Shown: positions 1 to 5,816, counted from the first letter of the stretch. The stretch is DNA of 5,984 nucleotides from Ruminococcus sp. (GCA_017502425.1 JAFVVB010000169.1:1-5984), one strand, 5' to 3'. A program made the numbers and translations. Notes: a model not told the origin generated them from the letters alone.

Positions 1-283
1 CATTAACACCAGTATACGAAAGAGTGAAAAGCGGGTCAGCGGCAACATTCAAACCAACGTGCTTCATAGCACATGAGGAACGTGCACCAGCTAAAGAAGC
101 ACCATAAGCCACTTCACAAGCAACTTTTTCGTTAGGAGCCCACTCTGAGTGAATATCGTCAAATTTTGATAAAAATTCAGTAATTTCAGTTGATGGTGTA
201 CCAGGATAGCTGGACACAACACCTAGACCACCATCATGTAAACCACACGCAACCGCCTGGTTGCCGATCATTAATTTCTTCAT
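1..283 (-). CDS. iorA: Indolepyruvate:ferredoxin oxidoreductase, alpha subunit (IorA), N-terminal part only
   Basis: This is the start of the thiamine-diphosphate-dependent large subunit of indolepyruvate:ferredoxin oxidoreductase. With IorB the family oxidatively decarboxylates aryl-pyruvates (indole-, phenyl-, hydroxyphenylpyruvate) to aryl-acetyl-CoA and reduces ferredoxin, or runs in reverse. It is a cytoplasmic, oxygen-sensitive enzyme. About 94 of the family's usual roughly 600 residues are visible; the gene runs off the left edge. Recognisable N-terminal blocks are IGNQAVACGL (residues 6-15), SYPGTPSTEI (25-34), the NEKVACEVAYGASLAGAR block (51-68) with the conserved acidic residues of the ThDP pyrimidine domain, and MKHVGLNVAADPL (73-85). 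The start is an ATG at 281-283 with ribosome binding site AAGGAAGGG (292-300, minus strand) 8 bases upstream. It lies 20 bp downstream of the CoA ligase on the same strand, so the two are very likely co-transcribed. The C-terminal ferredoxin-type iron-sulfur domain and iorB should lie outside the window. Confidence 0.93.
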   Translation of the reverse strand, partial: MKKLMIGNQAVACGLHDGGLGVVSSYPGTPSTEITEFLSKFDDIHSEWAPNEKVACEVAYGASLAGARSSCAMKHVGLNVAADPLFTLSYTGVN

Positions 284-303
284 GATACATACCCTTCCTT
301 TAA

Positions 304-1941
304 TTATGATTTATTCTGAGAATCTACGAGACCTTCACCGCCGTAAATTTTGCGAAGTTTAGGTTTTTCGATTTTACCGGTAGGATTTCGTGGTACGTCA
401 GCAAAAATAATCCGACGAGGTCTTTTATATCTAGGTAAATCAAGACAGAATTCATTAATTTCTTCTTCTGTACACTCCATATCTGGTTTAACTTCAATGA
501 TAGCAGTAGCAATCTCACCCAATCGTGCATCAGGAAGACCGATAACTGCAACGTCTTTGATCTTGTTATGTGCTGATAAGAAGTTTTCAATCTGTACCGG
601 ATAAAGATTTTCGCCACCAGTGATAATAACATCTTTTTTACGGTCAACAAGGTAAATAAAACCGTCTTCATCCTGCATAGCCATATCTCCCGAATACAAC
701 CAACCGTCTTTTAAAGTAGCGTTAGTCGCTTCTTCGTCACGATAATAACAAGTCATAACGCCAGGACCTTTCAGACAAAGCTCACCAACTTCACCTTGTT
801 TAACTTCAACAGAGTCAGGGTCAACTATCTTAACCTGCCATCCGTAACCAGGAACACCGATAGCACCGACCTTATGAACATTTTCAACGCCTAAATGAAC
901 AGCACCAGGACCGATAGATTCAGAAAGACCGTAGTTAGTGTCGTATTGATGTTCTGGGAAATACTCAAGCCAACGTTTAATAAGACTCTGAGGTACAGGC
1001 TGAGCGCCGATATGCATTAATCTCCAGTTAGAAAGATCATAGTCGCTAAGTTTCACTTCTCCTCTATCAAGAGCGTTTAAAATATCCTGAGCCCAAGGAA
1101 CAAGCAACCAAACAATCGAACATTTCTCTGAACTTGCAGCTTCTAAAATATTCTTAGCCTGGGTACCTTTGAGGATAACAGCCTTAGAACCTGTGATAAG
1201 GCTACCAAACCAGTGCATTTTAGCACCAGTATGATAAAGCGGTGGAATACATAAAAAACAATCATCTTTAGTCTGGCTGTGGTGATTCTGTTCAACACGG
1301 CAAGAATGAATCAGACTCTCATGATTATGTAATATAGCTTTAGGAAAACCGGTTGTACCAGAAGAGAAATAAATAGCAGCGTCATCACTTTCCTCTAACG
1401 TACACTCAGGAAAAGTTCCCGAATGCTCTGAAACTAAGTCACGGTAATCTTCAGCAAAAGCAGGACATCCGCCACCGTAGTAAATAAGAGTACATTTCTT
1501 AGATACTTTATTAGCTATGCGTTCAACTCGACCAATAAACTCAGGTCCGAAAATAAGAACATCTGCCTGAGCTAAATCAAGACAGTAGTCAATTTCATCA
1601 GGAGAATATCTGAAGTTAAGAGGAACAGCAAGTGCTCCGGTTTTCAATATACCAAAATATATAGGAAGCCACATAAGACTATTCATAAGAAGGATGGCAA
1701 CCTTCTTACCTTTACCTATACCGTTGTTTTTGAGCATATTAGCACAACGGTTAGCTTTCTCGTTAAAAACTTCCCATGTAATTTCACGTCTGTAATGCGG
1801 AACACGATGAGTCGGCTCAACAAGTTCGTATTCATTCCATGTGAGTCTTCGAGTCTCAGGTTGCTCAGGGTTAATCTCCACTAAAGCAGTATCCTGAGGA
1901 AACTCTCTAGCATTTCTTTCAAGTAAGTGTATTATTGTCAT
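304..1941 (-). CDS. AMP-forming acyl/aryl-CoA ligase (adenylate-forming enzyme superfamily)
   Basis: This 545-residue cytoplasmic enzyme is of normal length for a class I adenylate-forming CoA ligase, which makes an acyl-AMP and then an acyl-CoA from a carboxylic acid, ATP and CoA. All core motifs are present: P-loop SSGTTGFPK (residues 193-201), NYGLSES (336-342), the ribose-binding Asp in YSGD (416-419), the hinge DRKKDVIITGGEN (433-445), and the C-terminal catalytic Lys in NPTGKIEK (K523). The enzyme therefore appears intact. The ATG at 1939-1941 has ribosome binding site AAAGAGGT (1949-1956) 7 bases upstream. It is the first gene of an operon with iorA 20 bp downstream. That linkage suggests an aromatic or aryl-acetic acid substrate, but sequence alone does not separate aryl from medium-chain or branched acyl substrates. 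The N-terminal region has an RR-x-T-W motif twice (31-35 and 51-56), with an extra stretch of about 20 residues between them. It is transcribed from the promoter at 1972-2000. Confidence 0.9.
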   Translation of the reverse strand: MTIIHLLERNAREFPQDTALVEINPEQPETRRLTWNEYELVEPTHRVPHYRREITWEVFNEKANRCANMLKNNGIGKGKKVAILLMNSLMWLPIYFGILKTGALAVPLNFRYSPDEIDYCLDLAQADVLIFGPEFIGRVERIANKVSKKCTLIYYGGGCPAFAEDYRDLVSEHSGTFPECTLEESDDAAIYFSSGTTGFPKAILHNHESLIHSCRVEQNHHSQTKDDCFLCIPPLYHTGAKMHWFGSLITGSKAVILKGTQAKNILEAASSEKCSIVWLLVPWAQDILNALDRGEVKLSDYDLSNWRLMHIGAQPVPQSLIKRWLEYFPEHQYDTNYGLSESIGPGAVHLGVENVHKVGAIGVPGYGWQVKIVDPDSVEVKQGEVGELCLKGPGVMTCYYRDEEATNATLKDGWLYSGDMAMQDEDGFIYLVDRKKDVIITGGENLYPVQIENFLSAHNKIKDVAVIGLPDARLGEIATAIIEVKPDMECTEEEINEFCLDLPRYKRPRRIIFADVPRNPTGKIEKPKLRKIYGGEGLVDSQNKS

Positions 1942-1967
1942 AATATTTACCTCTTTATAAAAATTGC

Positions 1968-1989
1968 TAATATTTTAACATTTTAAAGC
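1968..1989 (-). repeat. Shared 22-base promoter element, copy 1 (candidate operator)
   Basis: The minus-strand sequence starting at 1989 begins GCTTTAAAATG and ends TAAAATATTA. It matches the plus-strand element at 2050-2071 at 18 of 22 positions, and it starts 6 bases after the end of the -35 box, exactly as the other copy does. It overlaps the spacer and -10 box, so a protein bound here would block RNA polymerase. The operator role is inferred; no regulator gene is in the window. Confidence 0.5.
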
Positions 1990-2000
1990 GCCAAAGTCAA
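1972..2000 (-). promoter_or_regulatory. Sigma-A-type promoter of the CoA ligase-iorA operon
   Basis: Read on the minus strand, there is a -35 box TTGACT (2000-1995), a 17-bp spacer (1994-1978) and a -10 box TAAAAT (1977-1972). The expected start of transcription is near 1965, giving a leader of about 24 bases, too short for a riboswitch or T-box. The spacer and -10 box lie inside a 22-base element that is shared with the divergent promoter. Confidence 0.75.
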
Positions 2001-2038
2001 CACTTAAAAGAATATTTCAACAAATTTCTGCTTTTGTA

Positions 2039-2067
2039 TTGACAAATTTGCTTTAAAGTGGTAAAGT
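2039..2067 (+). promoter_or_regulatory. Sigma-A-type promoter of the sodium:solute symporter
   Basis: A perfect -35 box TTGACA (2039-2044) is followed by a 17-bp spacer and a -10-like box TAAAGT (2062-2067, 4 of 6 to consensus). Transcription would begin near 2074, leaving a leader of about 49 bases. The -35 box faces away from the opposite promoter's -35 box, with 38 bp between the two. The weak -10 box suggests that output depends on an activator or is easily repressed; this last point is inference. Confidence 0.7.
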
Positions 2068-2071
2068 GTTA
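2050..2071 (+). repeat. Shared 22-base promoter element, copy 2 (candidate operator)
   Basis: The plus-strand sequence begins GCTTTAAAGTGG and ends TAAAGTGTTA, matching the minus-strand copy at 1968-1989 at 18 of 22 positions with identical placement relative to the -35 box. It also contains TAAAGTG twice (2054-2060 and 2062-2068) as a short direct repeat with an 8-bp period. Confidence 0.5.
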
Positions 2072-2083
2072 AATAGTTTAAGC

Positions 2084-2099
2084 ATTTAAAGCTTTAAAT
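2084..2099. promoter_or_regulatory. Perfect 16-bp palindrome in the symporter leader (candidate operator)
   Basis: ATTTAAAGCTTTAAAT is identical on both strands and has no loop, so it is better suited to a dimeric DNA-binding protein than to an RNA hairpin. Each arm contains the half-site GCTTTAAA that also occurs in both promoter spacers. It lies about 10 to 25 bases downstream of the predicted transcription start and just before the ribosome binding site (around 2105-2115). Confidence 0.5.
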
Positions 2100-2122
2100 C
2101 ATTAAAGAAGGTAGGTAGTTTT

Positions 2123-3733
2123 ATGCAAAATTTATCTGTTTCAGTACCAAATACAACAACTATATGGATAGCTGTGCCAATGATACTGTGTTTCTTCGCA
2201 CTTATGATTTGTGTCGGTATCGCATGTAGAAAGCACGCTACTGACGTAAACTCGTTTGTTCTGGGTGGTCGCGCGGTTGGTCCGTGGCTCACCGCTTTCG
2301 CGTTCGGTACATCTTACTTTTCTGCTGTTATTTTCGTTGGTTATGCTGGTCAGTTTGGATGGAATTTTGGTTTATCCTCGACGTGGATAGGACTAGGTAA
2401 CGCTTTTATCGGTTCGCTTCTTGCGTGGTCTGTACTCGGGCGACGTACTCGTATCATGACTCAGCATTTAAATTCAAAAACAATGCCGGACTTCTTTGAA
2501 AAGCGCTACGATTCCAGCAAGCTAAAAACAGTTGCTTCTTTCATTGTATTTGTATTCCTAATTCCATATACAGCATCTCTTTATAATGGCTTATCTTCCC
2601 TCTTTAATAATGTATTCTATGTACCATACTGGGTAGTTGTAGTAGTTATGGCTATTTTAACAGGTTTATATGTTATTTTCGGTGGATATATGGCTACTGC
2701 TATTAATGACTTTATTCAAGGTATCATCATGCTTGTTGGCATTATCGCTGTTATCGCTTCGGTTTTACAGCAAAACGGTGGATTTAATAAAGCAGTAGAG
2801 GCGTTAGAAATTGAAGCAGGAAGCGAATACGTTTCAATGTTCGGACCAGACCCTATATTTCTTCTTTTCGTAGTTTTATTAACATCACTTGGTACATGGG
2901 GTCTTCCTCAGATGGTTGGTAAATTCTATTCTATAAAAGACGAAGGTTCGATAAAAAAAGGTACTATAATCTCAACTATATTCGCGATTATAGTAGCAGG
3001 TGGATGTTACTTCTTAGGTGGTTTCGGTAAATTGTACCATAAGGAAATGCTCAGTGCCGGATACATTTCTAAAGAAGGTGCCGTAATGTTTGACAAAGTT
3101 ATTCCAACAATGCTTAGTAGTCTCGCTCCGGTTGTAGTTGCATTAATTATTGTGCTTGTACTTGCAGCATCAATGTCCACTATTTCTTCTTTAGTTCTCA
3201 CATCAGCTTCTACACTTACATTAGATGTAGTTAAACCTGCTATCTGTAAAAAGAAGAAAATCGATGAAAAGAAAAGTATTCTCATTATGAGATTGTTCAT
3301 CGTATTCTTCATTGCTGTATCAGCGATTATTGCTATTTTAAAAGACTCTGTATGGAAAGATTCAGTTTTTATCGCTCAGATGATGGGTGTATCATGGGGT
3401 GCTTTAGCAGGCGCTTTCCTAGCCCCTTTCCTTTATGGTTTATACTGGAAAAAGACAACTAAAGCTGCCGTTGTAGCAAGCTTTATATTTGGTACAGGTC
3501 TTGAAATAGTCCAGCTTTGCATCAGCGTAGGTTGGATTACAGTTGATGGTGGTGTGCTAGGATTTGTATTCAGAAACTCACTTTATTCAGGTGTATTCGC
3601 TATGGTAGGCGGATTGATACTGGTCCCTGTCATTAGTCTTTTCACTCAAAAAACTCTACCACGAAACATTAACGCAAAATTTGAATGTTATAACGCTGAA
3701 ATAGTTACTAAAATAAAAGATTCATTAGGATAA
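2123..3733 (+). CDS. Sodium:solute symporter family (SSS) transporter
   Basis: This 536-residue integral membrane protein couples solute uptake to sodium entry, in the PutP/SGLT superfamily. Hydrophobic segments run almost the whole length and fit about 13 membrane helices. Family landmarks are FVLGGRAVGPWLTAFAFGTS (residues 45-64), the signature GGYMATAINDFIQG (187-200) matching the SSS GG-x-x-A-x-x-x-D-x-x-Q pattern, and the TM8 block LAASMSTISS (347-356). In that block S352 and T353 align with the sodium-site Ser-Thr pair of PutP. A cytoplasmic lysine-rich loop is at 371-384. The ATG at 2123 follows the purine-rich stretch AAGAAGGTAGG (2105-2115). The gene is divergent from the CoA ligase-iorA operon and probably shares its control, so the cargo may be the ligase's carboxylic acid substrate. 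Proline, other amino acids, pantothenate or short-chain acids cannot be excluded. It ends directly at a terminator. Confidence 0.9.
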   Translation: MQNLSVSVPNTTTIWIAVPMILCFFALMICVGIACRKHATDVNSFVLGGRAVGPWLTAFAFGTSYFSAVIFVGYAGQFGWNFGLSSTWIGLGNAFIGSLLAWSVLGRRTRIMTQHLNSKTMPDFFEKRYDSSKLKTVASFIVFVFLIPYTASLYNGLSSLFNNVFYVPYWVVVVVMAILTGLYVIFGGYMATAINDFIQGIIMLVGIIAVIASVLQQNGGFNKAVEALEIEAGSEYVSMFGPDPIFLLFVVLLTSLGTWGLPQMVGKFYSIKDEGSIKKGTIISTIFAIIVAGGCYFLGGFGKLYHKEMLSAGYISKEGAVMFDKVIPTMLSSLAPVVVALIIVLVLAASMSTISSLVLTSASTLTLDVVKPAICKKKKIDEKKSILIMRLFIVFFIAVSAIIAILKDSVWKDSVFIAQMMGVSWGALAGAFLAPFLYGLYWKKTTKAAVVASFIFGTGLEIVQLCISVGWITVDGGVLGFVFRNSLYSGVFAMVGGLILVPVISLFTQKTLPRNINAKFECYNAEIVTKIKDSLG

Positions 3734-3770
3734 AATAAAAGCCCGCATCGTAATGATGCGGGCTTTTATT
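3734..3770. terminator. Bidirectional intrinsic terminator between convergent genes
   Basis: A 16-bp perfect stem (arms 3734-3749 and 3755-3770) with a 5-base loop GTAAT contains the GC-rich core GCCCGCATC/GATGCGGGC. It is flanked by T-rich tails on the plus strand (TTTTATTATTTTAT) and, because the stem base is A/T paired, on the minus strand too (CTTTTATTTTA). The left arm begins right after the symporter stop codon (3731-3733), and the right arm reaches into the helicase loader stop codon (3769-3771). Confidence 0.92.
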
Positions 3771-4755
3771 ATTTTATAAATCTGATGTCAGTTCCCAAAA
3801 AATCTAAAACTGCACACGCAGCTTTTGCACGGGACACAAATCGCTGCGAATAAATATCTTCCAGCTCTTTAACGCCTAGGTTAGTGTTAATAATAACAGG
3901 CTTTCCTGAGCTTATTCTTGAATTAAACAAGTTATAAACAGCAGCACTGGTAAATTGAGTAATAAATTCCGTACCTAAATCATCGATAATCAAAAGGTCA
4001 CACTCTAGAAGCGACTGCATAATCTCATGTTCTTTAGAGTAAGAGTATGAAAAATGCTCTCGCTCAAGCTTAGATAGAATATCAGGAGCTGAAACATAAA
4101 CAACTGAATAGCCTTTGCTGATAACTTCATTAGCTATTGCTAAACTCAGATGGGTTTTACCAAGTCCTGTTTCACCTTTCATAAGCAGACTTTTGGATTT
4201 ATCGGTGAAAGTTTTAGCATAATTCAGACAGTAATCGTAAATCTGACTCATTCTTTTGTAAGGAACTCTGCCCTTATCATCAGGAGTTTCGCTATAATAG
4301 TCTAAATTAAAACTATCAAAAGTAGATAGTGAAAGTGGAGAAATCTTATTGAGTTCATCACACGCAGTTTCACTTAGTAACTTTTTATAGCATTCACAAG
4401 TAATGGTTTTGTTATCAAGTTCTATATAACCCGTATCATCACACTTATCACATACAAAATGAGGTTCTAAGTAATCTTCAGAATAGCCATTAGAAGTCAG
4501 AAGAGTCTTCAGTTCATTCTGAAGCGCAAGGTTATTTTCTTTTAACGAATTAAGTTCAGCAACTGCATCTTTTCCATTAAGCACAGCTTTAGCGGCACTA
4601 ATTCCGAAAGACGAAAGTTCACGCTCGATTTCAGCAATACGAGGAATAGCTTTATGAATTTCTGATTTTCTGTAATCAGCCATATTCAAAGCACTGTTGC
4701 GGCGGAGATTCAATTTTTCAGTTGCTATATCAAAAACTAGTTTACTATATGCCAT
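3769..4755 (-). CDS. dnaC: DnaC/DnaI-type AAA+ replicative helicase loader
   Basis: This 328-residue cytoplasmic ATPase belongs to the DnaC/DnaI/IstB group, which loads the replicative DNA helicase at the origin or at restarted forks. The N-terminal part (about 30-85) is helical and charged. It is followed by a four-cysteine cluster C102-x2-C105 ... C120-x-C122 that should bind zinc, as in Firmicutes DnaI. The AAA+ domain has Walker A GETGLGKT (194-201), Walker B LLIIDDLG (254-261), a sensor-1 Asn region IINTNL (288-293), and an arginine-finger segment QRFVSR (304-309). The ATG at 4753-4755 has ribosome binding site AAAGGAAGA (4761-4769), which overlaps the stop codon of the upstream DnaD-domain gene (12-bp gap). 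The two are probably translated together. IstB of IS21 transposons is the alternative, but there is no istA or insertion-sequence end, and the DnaD partner favours the loader. The name dnaC follows the loader convention, not the B. subtilis helicase. Confidence 0.9.
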   Translation of the reverse strand: MAYSKLVFDIATEKLNLRRNSALNMADYRKSEIHKAIPRIAEIERELSSFGISAAKAVLNGKDAVAELNSLKENNLALQNELKTLLTSNGYSEDYLEPHFVCDKCDDTGYIELDNKTITCECYKKLLSETACDELNKISPLSLSTFDSFNLDYYSETPDDKGRVPYKRMSQIYDYCLNYAKTFTDKSKSLLMKGETGLGKTHLSLAIANEVISKGYSVVYVSAPDILSKLEREHFSYSYSKEHEIMQSLLECDLLIIDDLGTEFITQFTSAAVYNLFNSRISSGKPVIINTNLGVKELEDIYSQRFVSRAKAACAVLDFLGTDIRFIK

Positions 4756-4767
4756 AAATATCTTCCT

Positions 4768-5748
4768 TTAGTCATCAAAAAGACTATTTTTATCAAAGTC
4801 TTCCAGATTATACGATGCAGTACGCTCGTTTTTTCTAGGTGAATTCTTCTTTATATTACGAGTAGAAGCCTCGTCGTTTTTCTTTAAATCATCGAGGTTA
4901 TAAATAGAAGCGTTGTTCCATTTTGATAAGATACCATTAATATACCGTATGTTATACTCGCCTTTCTGATTAACACAACGCTCGTATGCTTCGAGTATCA
5001 TATCGTCAGAAAACTTCCATTCATTACACCATGTATCAGCTAAAGCAAGCTGATTTTTAGTAGGAGTTCCAATATTCTTAAGACCAAACAGTTTTGAAAC
5101 TCTGCCCCATGCATTATCAGAACGTTCCATACGCTCCATCATCTGGTCAGCAAGTTCTAATGTATTAATACCTTCAGCTGCCCACACAGTTCCCATACGC
5201 TCAATAGCACGCATATTACTCTTACCTTTAGATACACAATAATTAATAAGTACTGCGAGTACATCACATGGTAAACCGTCAGTGTCATGAAGCATCACAA
5301 GTGTTGCGGTATCACCGCTTGAAAGCGGTTTAGATAAAGCAATCTGCGCTTCTTCCATCAGCTGAGCAAGCTCTTTATTTTCAGTAAGTCTTCGTGCTAC
5401 GAACATAGGATCAGGACGCTGAGCACGAGAAACTGCACGCGGTTTAGCTTTAAGCTCTGTTTTCACAGGCTCTGATTTCACTTCAGATGACACAGGCTTA
5501 AGTATTAAATCATCAAAAGACACAAGTCCTCGTTCAACCCAGAATTCAACAGCATTTTTCACCTCATCAGGATGCACAGATAAAGCCTTTGATATACTAT
5601 CAGCATCATTATCAACATCGCTGTTTCGAAGTATATACAAAAGCACTTTAAGCTGTGATTCAGTTGCAAGTTTCAAATGGGTGTCAACCAGTGAAGACGG
5701 AACAGCAAATACACTATTCCAAGCACCCAGGTTAATTTTGTAAGACAT
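4768..5748 (-). CDS. dnaD: DnaD-domain primosome protein
   Basis: This 326-residue protein matches the Firmicutes DnaD/DnaB primosome family, which remodels origin DNA and helps bring the helicase and its loader to it. A winged-helix-like region spans about residues 20-80. It is followed by a Lys/Pro-rich linker (about 85-115), then two DnaB_2-type helical domains: the first about 118-197 (containing NMRAIERMGTVWAAEGI) and the second about 212-278, ending in the family hallmark YNIRYINGILSKW. The acidic, polar C-terminal tail carries the motif YNL-[DE]-D twice. The start is set at the ATG at 5746-5748, because GGAAG (5757-5761) sits 8 bases upstream. A TTG at 5763 would add five residues but overlaps that ribosome binding site. 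It is the first gene of an operon with the helicase loader 12 bp downstream. The exact DnaD-versus-DnaB orthology cannot be settled by eye. Confidence 0.87.
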   Translation of the reverse strand: MSYKINLGAWNSVFAVPSSLVDTHLKLATESQLKVLLYILRNSDVDNDADSISKALSVHPDEVKNAVEFWVERGLVSFDDLILKPVSSEVKSEPVKTELKAKPRAVSRAQRPDPMFVARRLTENKELAQLMEEAQIALSKPLSSGDTATLVMLHDTDGLPCDVLAVLINYCVSKGKSNMRAIERMGTVWAAEGINTLELADQMMERMERSDNAWGRVSKLFGLKNIGTPTKNQLALADTWCNEWKFSDDMILEAYERCVNQKGEYNIRYINGILSKWNNASIYNLDDLKKNDEASTRNIKKNSPRKNERTASYNLEDFDKNSLFDD

Positions 5749-5756
5749 AACATCAA

Positions 5757-5761
5757 CTTCC
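5757..5761 (-). promoter_or_regulatory. Ribosome binding site that decides the DnaD-domain gene start
   Basis: GGAAG on the minus strand lies 8 bases upstream of the ATG at 5748. The in-frame TTG at 5763-5761 overlaps its first base, and upstream of that TTG the sequence is AAATTTTATT with no purine-rich site close by, so the ATG is preferred. Confidence 0.7.
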
Positions 5762-5796
5762 AAATAAAATTTCTTGCTTTCTTGGACTTGTCATAG

Positions 5797-5816
5797 TATT
5801 TTATCATATTTTATCA
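5797..5816. repeat. Perfect tandem 10-bp direct repeat upstream of the DnaD-domain gene
   Basis: TATTTTATCA occurs twice back to back (5797-5806 and 5807-5816); on the minus strand it reads TGATAAAATA twice. The 10-bp period is about one turn of B-DNA, so both copies present the same face. Each copy contains a TAAAAT that could act as a -10 box for the dnaD-dnaC operon. Confidence 0.6.

Noticed and set aside
350..604. Plus-strand open frame of 84 codons antisense to the CoA ligase
   Set aside because: It is antisense to the conserved C-terminal domain of the ligase and its composition looks like a shadow frame.
324..671. Minus-strand open frame of 115 codons inside the CoA ligase gene
   Set aside because: It is in another frame of a complete, motif-rich ligase gene, has no ribosome binding site of note and resembles no family.
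2001..2038. Possible TYR-box or other named aromatic regulator site between the two -35 boxes
   Set aside because: I compared it with the TGTAAA-N6-TTTACA pattern and found no convincing match. The shared element is reported without naming a regulator.
2074..2122. Riboswitch or T-box in the symporter leader
   Set aside because: The predicted leader is only about 49 bases, lacks a terminator hairpin and contains a loopless palindrome, so an RNA switch is unlikely.
2086..2292. Minus-strand open frame of 68 codons overlapping the symporter start
   Set aside because: It is antisense to the symporter's first helices and ends inside the regulatory palindrome; nothing supports translation.
2255..2460. 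Locally more GC-rich, CG-dinucleotide-rich stretch at the 5' end of the symporter gene
   Set aside because: The reading frame and family motifs run through it without a break, so it reads as local codon preference rather than a transferred fragment.
3007..3312. Minus-strand open frame of 101 codons inside the symporter
   Set aside because: It is a shadow of the membrane-coding gene; the hydrophobic look comes from the opposite strand's composition.
3769..4755. IS21-type IstB transposition helper
   Set aside because: IstB is related to DnaC, but no istA, terminal repeats or target duplication are visible. The N-terminal zinc cluster and DnaD-domain partner fit a helicase loader.
5764..5794. 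ATGACA (minus strand 5794-5789) as -35 box for the DnaD-domain gene
   Set aside because: The only -10-like sequence at reasonable spacing is TTTTAT right against the ribosome binding site, which would leave almost no leader.
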